64,000 nt of DNA from Mycetocola tolaasinivorans. Lineage in GTDB: Bacteria; Actinomycetota; Actinomycetes; Actinomycetales; Microbacteriaceae. The position numbers and the translations under genes were made by a program. Shown in pieces: positions 34,379 to 44,104 of this stretch. Under the pieces are notes generated by a model, which worked only from the letters and a program-made list of their open reading frames with translations, was not told where the DNA came from and did no database searches. How positions within the stretch are numbered: position 1 is the stretch's first letter; each line of letters opens with the position of its first letter. The DNA is taken from assembly GCF_003667565.1 (NCBI RefSeq), contig NZ_RCUX01000002.1, positions 62,001-126,000 of the forward strand, given 5' to 3'.

Positions 34379-35389
34379 ATGACTGAGCTGCCGACCCCCG
34401 TCGTTATTGGCCATCGCGGTGCCAGCGGATACCGCCCCGAGCACAGCGATGAGGCGTATCGCCTGGCGTTTGAGCTGGGTGCTGATCTGGTCGAGCCGGA
34501 TCTCGTTGTGAGCCGGGATGGCGTGCTCGTCCTGCGCCACGAGAACAACATCACCGATACCACGGATATCGCGGATCGCCCCGAGTTCGCCGAGTACCGC
34601 ACGGTCAAGACGGTGGACGGTATTCGTCACGAGGGCTGGTTCACCGAGGACCTTACCTGGGCGCAGATCGCCACCCTCACCTGCCGCGAGCGTCTGCCCG
34701 AGCTGCGTCACGACAGCGTGCTGTTCAATGATCGCTCGCGCGTGCTGTGCCTCGCGGACCTCATCGCCCTGGTCGGTGAGGAGGAGCAAAACCACGGTCG
34801 CCCCCTCGGTATGGTTGCCGAGATCAAGCACTCGGCCTATTTTGGCAGCCTCGGTTTCAACATGAACGACCTGTTCCTGCAGCAGCTCACCGGCTGGGGC
34901 GAGCGAACGCTGGTGGTTGAGAGCTTCGAGCTGTCCGCATTGACCGACCTGCACGAGCGCGGGCTGAATGCGCAGTACGTCTACCTGATCGATGAGGAGG
35001 GATCGCCGGCCGACGAGATCGCGGCCCTTGGGGAGGATGCTCGCACGTACGCCTCCTATGCGACCCCGGAGGCCCTGGCGGCCTTCGCCCCCGGCATTCA
35101 CGGCGTGAGCCTCGCAAAGTCGTTCCTGCTGGATGACCTCGGTGCGGCCCGGGTAGCGGCTGCCCATGCGGCCGGCCTGCTGGTCTACACGTGGACCCTG
35201 CGACCCGAAAACTACTTCCTGATTCCGGAAAATCGCGGACATGGCGGACCGGAGCACCACGGTGACTGGCGTCGTGAGTTCCGCCAGATCCTGGAGACCG
35301 GGGTCGACGGTGTTTTTGCCGATCAGCCCGATCTCGCCTATGAGGCGCGCGCCGAGTTCTGGGCGCACCACGGCGGTGCCGAGCACTGA
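34379..35389 (+). CDS. Glycerophosphodiester phosphodiesterase
   Basis: The 336-residue enzyme hydrolyses glycerophosphodiesters to glycerol-3-phosphate and an alcohol. Catalytic elements are visible: VIGHRGASGYRPEHS (two catalytic His/Arg), ADLVEPDLV (metal-binding Glu and Asp) and VLVLRHEN. No signal peptide is seen, so it should be cytosolic. ATG 34379 lies six bases after TAGCCT (34367-34372), a leaderless arrangement. Its product could feed GlpD encoded at 9.7 kb. Confidence 0.92.
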   Translation: MTELPTPVVIGHRGASGYRPEHSDEAYRLAFELGADLVEPDLVVSRDGVLVLRHENNITDTTDIADRPEFAEYRTVKTVDGIRHEGWFTEDLTWAQIATLTCRERLPELRHDSVLFNDRSRVLCLADLIALVGEEEQNHGRPLGMVAEIKHSAYFGSLGFNMNDLFLQQLTGWGERTLVVESFELSALTDLHERGLNAQYVYLIDEEGSPADEIAALGEDARTYASYATPEALAAFAPGIHGVSLAKSFLLDDLGAARVAAAHAAGLLVYTWTLRPENYFLIPENRGHGGPEHHGDWRREFRQILETGVDGVFADQPDLAYEARAEFWAHHGGAEH

Positions 35390-35483
35390 TTTCGCCGCCT
35401 CCGAGCGAGGCACCCGACGCACCTGCATGATCGCGGGTGTCTCGCCCCGCGGTGTCGGTGGCGCGGCCTAGACTGGAAGCACC

Positions 35484-37949
35484 ATGGTGCAGCCTTCCGA
35501 ATCCTCCCCATCCGCCAACGAGCCCGCGGTCGTGCGTATCGCCCCGCCCGGAACAGGGCCGGGGTTCGAGAGCGGCTCTTCGCAGCGCTCGGTGCAGTTC
35601 GGGCACGACCTGCCCGCGGGGGAGGACCCCACCACGCACGGCCTGAACCCGCAGCAGCTCGAGGCCGTGACCTATCGCGGTCCGGCACTGCTCATCGTGG
35701 CCGGTGCCGGTTCGGGAAAGACCCGCGTCCTGACGCAGCGCATCGCCGGGCTCATCCGAGGTCGCGAGGCCTGGCCCAGCCAGATCCTCGCGATCACCTT
35801 CACCAATAAGGCCGCCGCCGAGATGCGCGAGCGCGTTGAGGAGCAGCTGGGTGGCGCGGCCGAGGGCATGTGGATCTCCACGTTCCACTCCGCCTGCGTG
35901 CGCATTCTGCGCCGCGAGGCCGAGCACTTCGGGTTCAAGAAGAACTTCACCATCTACGACTCCTCCGACACCAAGGTGCTGATTAAGCGCCTGATCAAGG
36001 AGCTACAGGCAGACGTTCTGGGGCTCACCCCGGGCAACGTTGCGAGCAAGATCAGCAAGCTCAAGAACGAGCTGACCGACGTCGACGCCTATGCGCGCGA
36101 TGCCAACATGAGCGACCCCACCGAGCGCATGTTCGTCGAGCTGTTCCGTCGGTACACCCGCGAGCTGGCCCGGGCCAATTCCTTCGACTTTGACGACCTC
36201 ATCGGCCAGACGGTCTACCTGTTCCGCGCGTTCCCGCACGTGGCCGCCGCCTACCAGAAGCGCTTCCGGCACATTCTGGTAGACGAGTATCAGGACACCA
36301 ACCACGCGCAGTACTCGCTGATTCGCGAGCTCACCCGTGCACCGCAGCCCGAACCGGACGACTACCTGCTGGGCGCGGGCCCGACCGGCATCGAGGCCGC
36401 CTCACTCACCGTCGTAGGTGACTCCGACCAGTCGATCTATGCCTTCCGCGGCGCGGACATCCGCAACATCACCGAGTTTGAGCGCGACTTCCCCGGCGCG
36501 AAGGTGGTGCTGCTCGAGCAGAACTATCGCTCAACCCAGAACATTCTCTCGGCGGCCAACGCCGTGATCTCCAACAACTTCGACCGCAAGGATAAGAAGC
36601 TGTGGTCGGCCGATGGCGCCGGGGAAAAGATCATCGGGTTCACCGGCTACTCGGGCCACGATGAGGCGCAGTTTGTTGCCGATGAGATCGAGAAGCTGCA
36701 CTCCGAGGGCATGTCCTATTCGGACATGGCGGTCTTCTACCGCACCAACGCGCAGACCCGTGCGCTCGAGGAGATCTTCATCCGCTCGGCCCTGCCGTAT
36801 CGGGTCATGGGTGGCACGAAGTTCTACGATCGCGCCGAGATCCGTGACTCCTTCGGCTACCTGGTGTCGGTGGTGAACCCGGATGACCAGCTCGCGCTGC
36901 GCCGCATCCTGAACACCCCGAAGCGCGGTATCGGCCCGGCCACCGAAACCCAGCTCGCGACCTTCGCCGAGACCAACGGCCTCACCTTCCGTGATGCGAT
37001 GCGCAACGTTGAGGGCCTGGGGCTCGGCCCCAAGGTCACCGGATCGATCCGCGCTCTCTCCGATCTCCTCGACGAAGCCGCGGAACTCGCGGACACCGGC
37101 GTTGTGGCCGACGTCCTCACGCTGCTGGTCACCCGCAGCGGTCTGCTCGAAACCCTGCGTAACTCGCGCGATCCTCAGGATGAGGCGCGCGCGGAGAACA
37201 TCGAGGAGCTCCAGGCCGTGACCAAGGAGTTCGAGAAGAACAACCCCGACGGCACCCTGATCGACTTCCTCACCGAGGTGTCGCTCGTGGCCGCGGCCGA
37301 CGACCTGGACGACACCTCCGGTACCGTCTCTCTGATGACCCTGCACACCGCGAAGGGCCTCGAGTATGAGGCCGTGTTCCTCACCGGTATCGAGGAGGAT
37401 TTGCTGCCGCACAAGATGTCGGCGAACGAGCCCGGCGGCCCAGCCGAGGAGCGTCGCCTGTTCTATGTGGGCATCACCCGTGCGCGTAAGCGCCTGTTCC
37501 TCTCGCTCGCGATGACCCGCGCGCAGTTCGGCGAGACGGCCGTCGCGATGCCGTCGCGCTACCTGCAGGAGATTCCGGCCGAGCTGATCGAGTGGCGGCA
37601 GTCGCCCGGCATGGTCAACTCCCGGGGCGGGCAGCAGTCGCGTGCGCTCAACTCCACCGGTCGGCGTGGCTTCTCGAACGGCCGCGGCGGTTATGGCGGC
37701 GGCTCGGATCAGCCTCCGGCGCTGCCCCGCCCGGAGAAGAAGGCCTGGCCCAACCAGGTCACAAACCAGGTGCGCGACAACTCGACGCTTGAGCTTGTAC
37801 CGGGCGACCGCATCACCCACGTCGATTTCGGCGAGGGCCGCGTGCAGCAGGTCACCGGCGAGGGTGCCAAGCGCATCGCCCACGTTATCTTTGACGCCGC
37901 GGGCCCCAAGAAGCTCCTGATCAAGATCGCGCCGATCGAGAAGATCTAG
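35484..37949 (+). CDS. pcrA: UvrD/PcrA-type ATP-dependent DNA helicase
   Basis: The 821-residue SF1A 3'-5' helicase acts in DNA repair and replication-transcription conflict. The Q motif GLNPQQLEAV and Walker A GAGSGKT lie near residues 54-80, followed by DEYQDTN (Walker B), GDSDQSIYAFRGAD, EQNYRST, MTLHTAKGLEYEAVFL and VGITRARKRLFLS. The C-terminal ~60 residues (PGDRITHVDFGEGRVQQVTG) are the tudor-like domain that binds RNA polymerase in PcrA. The ATG follows TAGACT by nine bases. The N-terminal 50 residues are a low-complexity extension. Confidence 0.96.
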   Translation: MVQPSESSPSANEPAVVRIAPPGTGPGFESGSSQRSVQFGHDLPAGEDPTTHGLNPQQLEAVTYRGPALLIVAGAGSGKTRVLTQRIAGLIRGREAWPSQILAITFTNKAAAEMRERVEEQLGGAAEGMWISTFHSACVRILRREAEHFGFKKNFTIYDSSDTKVLIKRLIKELQADVLGLTPGNVASKISKLKNELTDVDAYARDANMSDPTERMFVELFRRYTRELARANSFDFDDLIGQTVYLFRAFPHVAAAYQKRFRHILVDEYQDTNHAQYSLIRELTRAPQPEPDDYLLGAGPTGIEAASLTVVGDSDQSIYAFRGADIRNITEFERDFPGAKVVLLEQNYRSTQNILSAANAVISNNFDRKDKKLWSADGAGEKIIGFTGYSGHDEAQFVADEIEKLHSEGMSYSDMAVFYRTNAQTRALEEIFIRSALPYRVMGGTKFYDRAEIRDSFGYLVSVVNPDDQLALRRILNTPKRGIGPATETQLATFAETNGLTFRDAMRNVEGLGLGPKVTGSIRALSDLLDEAAELADTGVVADVLTLLVTRSGLLETLRNSRDPQDEARAENIEELQAVTKEFEKNNPDGTLIDFLTEVSLVAAADDLDDTSGTVSLMTLHTAKGLEYEAVFLTGIEEDLLPHKMSANEPGGPAEERRLFYVGITRARKRLFLSLAMTRAQFGETAVAMPSRYLQEIPAELIEWRQSPGMVNSRGGQQSRALNSTGRRGFSNGRGGYGGGSDQPPALPRPEKKAWPNQVTNQVRDNSTLELVPGDRITHVDFGEGRVQQVTGEGAKRIAHVIFDAAGPKKLLIKIAPIEKI

Positions 37950-38034
37950 GGGTACACGCACGCGGGGTATGGTGCCCGGTTCTTGGGCACCACACCCCGC
38001 GTGGTTGTTCGTTCTGCCTAGGCTGAGGCGGCCG

Positions 38035-39450
38035 CTATTTCTTCGCCACCGAGAACAACAGGGTCGAGCCTTCCTGCGGATAGTTCTTCGGATTAGGCTC
38101 GGAACCGTCGGCGATCATCGCCCCGGCTTCCCACCTGAGGATGATGGTTCCGGTATCCGAGTCCGAAGTCGCCGTGCGCGAGGTGATTCGATACGCGGCG
38201 TTCGGGAACTCAGTTTTCATGAGGGACTCGGGCATGACCCCAACGAGCTTTGCCCGGTCGGAGATGAGCATCGAGCTTCCGATCTCGGTGCCGTCACCGA
38301 TGGTGAGCTCGCGAACCTCGTTCTGGTAGGCATAGGATACGGTGAGATTCGGCATCTTGTGGGTGGTACCCGAACCCAGCAGGAGCTTGGTGAAGTTGTT
38401 CGGGTTGGTGAGATCGATTCGTTCGTTCCACGGGGTCAGCGTGCTGATGTTCCAACCCGTGTTCTTCTCATCGATTCGGGCGACACTGATGGCCGTCTTT
38501 TTTTCGAAATCGTGGGTATAAATAACGGTGGGCTTGCCAGTGTTATCGAATCCCGTCTTGATGTTCGAGTTCAGGAGCCCGGAGTTTGTCGGAACCGGAG
38601 CGACGATCGCGGCATCGGTGCTGTGCAGCGCGGGCATGGTGATCGGCTCGCCGAGCGCGGTGGACCACGTCGTGAAGTCCTGTGTGCGGATCATGTTCAC
38701 CGTGTGCGCCGAAGCCACGGTACCGTTTCGCTGCCACGTGTAGGACAGGTAGTAGTGGCCGTCAGCGGGGTTGTAGCGGAACTCGTCAGTAAAGACGCCG
38801 TGGTTCGGGTTTCCTCCCGAGCCCCAACCGTTCAGCACGGGGGTACCCACACCCACGGGGTTGTGCCAGCGGCCCGTGTCGGCGTTGAACTCATAAGAGA
38901 ACATCATGCTGGCGTTGGTCCAACCCGAGCGGAAGTTCAAACGAAGCACACCGTTTTGATCGGTCAGGAAACGCGGGAAGGAAACGAAGCCCTCACCATC
39001 GGTGCGTTCCCCGTTCTTGTTCACCTGAACCGGGATGACGAGGCTGTTCGCAAACTTCAGGTTTGTCGGGTCGGTGGGAGAGGCGGAGCGCCAGTAGTTC
39101 ATCGCGGAAATATTGACGTTCGCGATGATGTGCAGTTGACCGATTGAGTCAATGGACATCGCGATGTTGTTCCGAGTATCACCGGACAGCTTCACCTGAT
39201 TACCCGCGCCATCGCGCGGGGTGTTAAAGGTCCAGGGGCCGCTGTTTCCCGTGCGCTGTGCAACGGTCAGGGTCCGGTCGGCGGCATAGAAGGCCACGTA
39301 GGTGGAGTCTCCCCGAGTGGCTACTGCCTGATCGGTGAAGAAACCGGCGAAGCTCTTCGCCTCGACACCATTGGCGTCGAGTAACTTCTCGGGCTGTCCG
39401 TTGAGCTCGAGTTCCTTTTTCCCGCCGGGTTTTTCGCCGGTAGTGGCGAA
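38035..39450 (-). pseudogene. BNR-repeat protein, C-terminal repeat domain (second tandem copy, intact frame)
   Basis: This stretch continues, in the same frame, the gene fragment that ends at TAG 39451-39453, so it was the C-terminal half of one long protein. It has no convincing start codon of its own; GTG 39297 is possible without a ribosome binding site. It encodes one complete BNR_4-type beta-propeller domain (VAFYAADRTLTVAQRTG, NNIAMSIDSIGQLHIIANV, FRYNPADGHYYLSYTWQRNG, NIKTGFDNTGKPTVIYTHDF), ending EGSTLLFSVAKK. Such domains occur in secreted polysaccharide-active proteins. The frame itself is undamaged for over 460 codons. Confidence 0.75.
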
Positions 39451-40982
39451 CTAGAGGGTGGAGCCTTCGGCCGGATAGCTGCCGGGCTGCGGCTCGGCAT
39501 TGTTCGCGATCATGGCGCCGGCCTCCCACTTCATCATGGCCGTTCCTCGGGCCCACTTCGTGGTTGCCGTACGGTAGATGATGTTGTAGCTGCTTCCGGG
39601 GAACTCCGTTTTTGTCAGCGATGCGGGCAGCCTGTCGGTGGCCTTTAGCGCGTTCGAAACCAGGTCGAAAGACCCCGCAGCATCGCCATCATCAATGGCG
39701 AGCTCGCGGATCTGGCCCTTGCAGTAGTGGCCGATGTTGAGTTTTGAACCGGAAGCGGTCGTGCCCGAATTGAGGAGAAGCTCGGTGAGCTTGGTCGGCT
39801 CGTCATAGTTGGTGTTGCCGGTCCATGGGTTGAGCGTGCTGAGGGTCCAGTCATTACCTCCGGGATTTAACCGGGCCACGCTCAGAGCCGTGCCGGATTC
39901 GATATCGCGCGTGTAGGTAACGGTAGGCTTTCCGGCACTGTCGAACCCGGTCTTTACGTTCGAGTTGTGCAGGCCCGAGTTTTCTGGAATGTCCTCGACC
40001 ATGGCGTCGGGGTTGTTGAACTGTACGGGGGAGGGAGGGGCGTACCCGCCGCGGAGGTCCAGCTCTTGAAGTCCTTGGTGCGGATGAGGTTGATCGTGGT
40101 GAGCGCCGCGACGCTGCTTCGAGTCCTCCAGGTGTACGACATGTAGTAGAAGTCGTCGGCCGGGTTGTACTCGATGCGGTCGGGATACGGCGAACGGTAT
40201 TCATCCGTCACCCAACCATTCCGGACGGGCTGACGGCCGAGCGGGTTAGACCAGCTCGTGGTTGCGGAGTCGTATTCGTAGACGTATATCTGGCCGACGT
40301 TTGACCAGCCCTGGCGCCACTTCAGGCGGAATACGCCATCGTTGCCGGTGAAGAAGTCGGGATAGGTGACGTATCCCTCAATGTCGGAACGCGCCCCCTT
40401 GTCGTTGTACTGCGGCGGAACGACCATGCTCTTTGCAAACGCGAAGTTCAGCGGATCCGATGCGGACACCGAGTACCAGTACCGCATCTCCGAGGAGTGG
40501 ACGTTCGCGATGATGTGCAGGGTGCCATCCGGTGCCATCCGGTGCCATCGACATGGCGATGTTGTTGTGGGTATCACCCTTCAGCGTTTCCGTTTCGTCC
40601 GCCCCGTTCTGCAGGGTGACGAAGGCCCAGGGGCCGGTGTCACCGGTGCGCGAGCCCACGGTGAGTTTCTTATCGGCGGCGTAGAAGGCCACATAGGTGC
40701 TGGTGCCGTCGGTCGCGATCGCTTGATCGGTATAGAACCCGGCGTAGGCCTTCGCGGCAACGCCGTGTGCATCGAGCATTTTCTCGGGCTCGGTGCTGAG
40801 CGCGAGCTCCGTCTGGGCGACGGGCTTTTCGCCGGGAACCTGGCATGAAAGCGAGGTGGCGCCCACGGCGGCTCGGACGGATGTTTGGGCCGGTGCGGCG
40901 TGTGCGGAGGCGGGGATACCCGCTCCGATGGGCACGAGCCCAGCCAGCGTCAATCCGACGGTGAGTAACTTGAGTTTTTCAC
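39451..40982 (-). pseudogene. BNR-repeat secreted protein, N-terminal repeat domain, broken by indels and a nonsense codon
   Basis: GTG 40982 follows AGGGGG. The next bases GTGAAAAACTCAAG read out of frame, but one more A would give MKKLKLLTVGLTLAGL and a signal peptide ending PASAHA. A 10-bp tandem duplication (GGATGGCACC, around 40525-40555) shifts frame in AMSMAPDGTLHIIANV. A third break lies in the C-run near 40030-40040 (after GTPLPPP). The frame then ends at TAG 39451 where the sister copy has Leu. The domain is a BNR_4-type propeller, about 45% similar by eye to the second copy. Confidence 0.8.
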
Positions 40983-41468
40983 GATTCCCCCTGGAGGTGT
41001 GACGTCGCGAGACGATGCCGTCTCGCGGACGTTTTGATACGTTGCGTATCGTTCTTTAAGACTAGAAAGCGCGTTGTGTGGGCACCATGGTGAATTGAAT
41101 GTGGCAATTTTGATCGCGCTAGGAGTCACAGACCCAATGCGACGCGGGTCGGTCTGAGCTTCGGGCATAATCGCCGAAAAACCGGTAGCTGGGCTGAATA
41201 TCAGGTGTCATTTTGTGTCGTCGGTGCCGTCGTTTTGACGCGAAACCACACCTCACAAAAAGGGCATCGCCATGTGCCAAACTGGAACACAGAATCGGCC
41301 TCGCTCGTGATCCTTAGGTGACAATGGCCCCGGGAGGCTCGTGAAAGCACGTTTAAACGCATGCCAACGCGACGTGCAATTCGCGACAGATTTTCGAGAT
41401 TTCGTTGGTTTTTTCTTTTGACTGGAAACTGACGGCAACGATTGCCGTCCATTTCCAATGGAGGAAAA
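40983..41468. other. Intergenic region with a promoter-proximal palindrome
   Basis: No firm gene is seen across about 485 bp between the divergent BNR gene and the secreted peptide gene. It holds the palindrome at 41036-41050 and, on the minus strand at 41201-41362, a 53-codon frame with a zinc-ribbon-like pattern (GHCH... then WRCPFCEVWFRV). That frame lacks a ribosome binding site and is left as a candidate only. GAGGAAAA before 41469 is the peptide gene's binding site. Confidence 0.5.
41036..41050. promoter_or_regulatory. Palindrome upstream of the BNR gene
   Basis: GATACG-TTG-CGTATC is a perfect 6-bp inverted repeat 54 bp upstream of the BNR gene start, a candidate operator for carbohydrate-responsive control. 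Confidence 0.55.
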
Positions 41469-41774
41469 ATGAGAAAGCTCGCGACGATTCTTGTGGGGGC
41501 CGCCCTGAGCGCGACCACCCTGGTGGGAATCCAGATTAGTCAACCAGCACCGGCCGAGGCCGCCAGCTGCCGTATCTCCAACCTGGGGTGGTGGAGCGTA
41601 AAAAACGACACGTGCAGGACGGTCATGCATCGGTCGATCACTACCACGGGGTCGAACATGCTCCCCGGGCTGGAAGAGGATACATTTCCCGCCAACTTGT
41701 GTGCTGGGCGAACGCCACGGGCTACGGAGCACGGGTGTGGGCTTAGGTGGTACCGCGGGCTGGCTCGGCAATAA
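41469..41774 (+). CDS. Small secreted peptide, probably frameshifted near its end
   Basis: GGAGGAAAA precedes ATG 41469. The first ~33 residues are a Sec signal (MRKLATILVGAALSATTLVG ... EAA), followed by SCRISNLGWWSVKNDTC. As read, the product is 101 residues. From ~41697 the third-position GC bias moves to another frame, which encodes VCWANATGYGARVWA and stops at 41746, so a one-base deletion (AACTTGTGTGC for expected AACTTGGTGTGC) is likely. The WA-x-A-T...VWA ending and operon context recall lactococcin 972-type bacteriocins, but similarity is weak. Confidence 0.5.
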   Translation: MRKLATILVGAALSATTLVGIQISQPAPAEAASCRISNLGWWSVKNDTCRTVMHRSITTTGSNMLPGLEEDTFPANLCAGRTPRATEHGCGLRWYRGLARQ

Positions 41775-41817
41775 TGTCGAGCCCGCCCGTCTTCCCAGCC
41801 CAGAGTTTGGAGCAAAC

Positions 41818-42417
41818 GTGAGAGTGCGGAAAGCCCCCGGTGTTGTGGGAGCGATGGTTCTTGCCATAACCCTGAGCGGGTGCGGTTCGGGCGCAAATGG
41901 TCGAATGTCGGTTAGCAAGGCTGATGCCTCTGGCACGGACTTCACTGGTACGTGGGGTGAGGAGTTCCGGGCCGGGTGGAACGAGGCGGTGACGGACCTC
42001 CAACGCCAAATTCTTGCGGACGGGGTCGTTACGGACCAGGAACTGATTGCCTCACGAGAGCCTCTTATCGAGTGCCTGGCCGCCCGCGGGGTGAGTATCA
42101 CGTTTAACGAGCGGGGAGGATCGACGACGCGTTCTGACGAGCGCGGCGTGAAGCCGGAGGAGCAAGCCGAGATTTTCGGCAGCTGCGATGAAGAAGTGGG
42201 CGTCGAGGTAGACCTTCTCTACTGGCAGGTGAAGCGCAACCCGGAAAACCTGGACGAGCCCACAATCGTTGCCAAGTGTCTCGTAGACAAGGGCATCGTG
42301 GCGCCCGGTTATAGCGCTCAGGACTATGAGCGGGACTTTGAGGGCGAATTCCCGTTCCCTGCGACCGACATGGTGGCTGGCGAGTGCCTGTCCAACCCGC
42401 TCGGGGTGGAGTACTAG
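41818..42417 (+). CDS. Lipoprotein A of a duplicated pair
   Basis: GTG 41818 follows TTTGGAGC. The 199-residue precursor has a lipobox (ITLSGC, C22). The mature part begins GSGANG and holds EEFRAGWNEAVTDLQRQILA, then VVTDQELIASREPLIECLA and CLVDKGIVAPGYSAQDYERD. It is a close paralogue of the next gene and is translationally coupled to it (TAGTG overlap). Conserved Cys residues suggest a disulfide. Family not recognised. In an operon with a secreted peptide and an ABC exporter, it may give immunity or sense the peptide; that is inference. Confidence 0.75.
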   Translation: MRVRKAPGVVGAMVLAITLSGCGSGANGRMSVSKADASGTDFTGTWGEEFRAGWNEAVTDLQRQILADGVVTDQELIASREPLIECLAARGVSITFNERGGSTTRSDERGVKPEEQAEIFGSCDEEVGVEVDLLYWQVKRNPENLDEPTIVAKCLVDKGIVAPGYSAQDYERDFEGEFPFPATDMVAGECLSNPLGVEY

Positions 42418-43028
42418 TGCGCGCCAGAATCGAGAGCCGGAGGAAACCGCTGTGGGCTGCTGCCGTAGTCCTGATTGTGTTTGTACTCGCGGGATGTGCC
42501 GCAATGGCCCCGGATAAGACCCTGAAGATCGCCGATCGAGGTACGGATTTTTCTGGGCCGTGCGCTGAAGCGTTCCGGGCCGGGTGGAACGAGGCGGTGA
42601 CGGATCTTGAGCGTCAGATTCTTGCGGATGGTGTCGTGACGGAGCAGGAGCTTATCGCTTCGAGAGAACCACTTATCGGATGTCTGGCTGCCGGAGGGGT
42701 AACAATTACGTTTGATGAGCGGGGAGGGGGAGAGACCCGCTCCGACGAACGCGGTGTGGCCCCGGAGACTCAGGGCAAGGTTTTGGAAGAGTGTGAGCGC
42801 GAGTTGGGCATTTACGTGGACTTCCTCTACTGGCAGGGGAAGCGCAACCCGGACAACCTGGATGAGTTTACGATAGTGGCGCAGTGTCTCGTAGACAGGG
42901 GCATCGTGGAGCCCGGATACAGCGCGAAGGACTATGAGCGGGACTTTTTTTACGGCGAGTTCCCGTTCTCCGACACGGACATGGTGGCCGGTGAGTGTCT
43001 GTCCAACCCCCTCGGGATGGAGTACTAG
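42417..43028 (+). CDS. Lipoprotein B of a duplicated pair
   Basis: GTG 42417 overlaps the previous stop (TAGTG). The 203-residue precursor has lipobox VLAGC (C27) and the same domain as lipoprotein A (AEAFRAGWNEAVTDLERQIL, VVTEQELIASREPLIGCLA, CLVDRGIVEPGYSAKDYERD, ending ECLSNPLGMEY). The tail of each copy (SNPLG-EY, stop, GTG) is nearly identical at DNA level, so this is a recent tandem duplication. The following adaptor gene overlaps in the same way. Confidence 0.78.
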   Translation: MRARIESRRKPLWAAAVVLIVFVLAGCAAMAPDKTLKIADRGTDFSGPCAEAFRAGWNEAVTDLERQILADGVVTEQELIASREPLIGCLAAGGVTITFDERGGGETRSDERGVAPETQGKVLEECERELGIYVDFLYWQGKRNPDNLDEFTIVAQCLVDRGIVEPGYSAKDYERDFFYGEFPFSDTDMVAGECLSNPLGMEY

Positions 43029-44104
43029 TGCGATCCTCCGGTGACCGTACGGGTGCGAAGCGTGGGTGGTTTCGTCCCACCCTCGGGATACTCGGTGCCG
43101 TTGCCCTCGCGAGCGGCGGTGTGATTGCCGGCGTGCTGCTGACCGAGGGCGAGGTTCCCGAGGCGCTTCGTCCGGCGGACGCTCTCACCCAGTCGGTACT
43201 GAGCGAGCGCAGTTTCGATGACTCCCGTGCTGCCGAACTCAGTATCACCGGCGGCGCTCAGCGGGCGCTGCGCGCCCCGGTCTCCGGGCGCATCACCGCG
43301 CTCACCTGCACACCGGGAACGGATGTTACTCGCGGAAGCGTACCGTTTGCGATCGATGGTGTCTCCGCGGTTGCCCTCGGTGGCGCTCAGCCGCCCTGGC
43401 GAGACCTCGTCCAGGGCGATACCGGTGCCGATGTGCTCGCGTTGCGCGCGGAGCTGCGCGAACTCGGGCACTCCGTCTCCGATCGGGGTGGCGTCGATTC
43501 GGCCCTCCTGAGCGCTACGGGCGCGCTCCTCAAAAAGGCCGGCGTGACCCCCGCGGATCCCGCCACCATCGCGCAGGCGAACATCGCCTGGCTCTCGCCC
43601 GGCCCGGCCGGAGCGACCGGCTGCCCGCTGGGCGTGGGAGAGCAGGCAGAGGAGGGCCGAACGATCATCGCGCTGCCCGATACCCTCGCCGCCGTGAGCC
43701 TGAGTGCCCTGCCGGAAAACCCGGTGGAGGGTACCCGGCTGGTCGAGGTTAACGGGCAGCGGTATCCCATCGACGCCGCCACGGGCGCCGTGACCGATCC
43801 CGACGCGCTCGCCGCCATTATTGCGGGAGAGCGCATCCCCGCAGATCAGAGTGCCGGTGCCGGCTCCATCCGCACGGTCGGTGCCCGCTTTGTGCTGGCC
43901 GACCCGGTCACCGCCTGGGTGACCGCACCCTCCGCGCTCTACGCCGTCGAGAGTTCCACCGCCTGCGTGAGCTCCGAGGGCGAGCTCTACCGGGTGAGCC
44001 TTCTCGGATCACAGCTCGGGCAATCATTCTTGCGATTCGCTGACGGTGTTACCCCTCCGCGGGCGCTCGACCTCACCCCCGATCCGGCAGCCGCATGCGG
44101 GTAG
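43028..44104 (+). CDS. MacA-like membrane-anchored adaptor of an ABC exporter
   Basis: GTG 43028 overlaps the upstream stop (TAGTG). The 358-residue protein has one N-terminal membrane segment (about 15-38) and an extracytoplasmic part. It includes a lipoyl/barrel-sandwich-like start (RALRAPVSGRITALTCTPGT) and a peptidoglycan-binding-like helical segment (LVQGDTGADVLALRAELREL). This layout matches actinobacterial HlyD/MacA-like proteins that sit before an ATPase and an FtsX-type permease. It would couple the exporter to the cell wall. Confidence 0.75.
   Translation: MRSSGDRTGAKRGWFRPTLGILGAVALASGGVIAGVLLTEGEVPEALRPADALTQSVLSERSFDDSRAAELSITGGAQRALRAPVSGRITALTCTPGTDVTRGSVPFAIDGVSAVALGGAQPPWRDLVQGDTGADVLALRAELRELGHSVSDRGGVDSALLSATGALLKKAGVTPADPATIAQANIAWLSPGPAGATGCPLGVGEQAEEGRTIIALPDTLAAVSLSALPENPVEGTRLVEVNGQRYPIDAATGAVTDPDALAAIIAGERIPADQSAGAGSIRTVGARFVLADPVTAWVTAPSALYAVESSTACVSSEGELYRVSLLGSQLGQSFLRFADGVTPPRALDLTPDPAAACG

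Noticed and set aside
41818..43028. Lipoprotein pair as ABC solute-binding proteins
   Set aside because: They are too short (~200 residues), lack the bilobal pattern, and the linked transporter is of the export (MacB/LolD) type.
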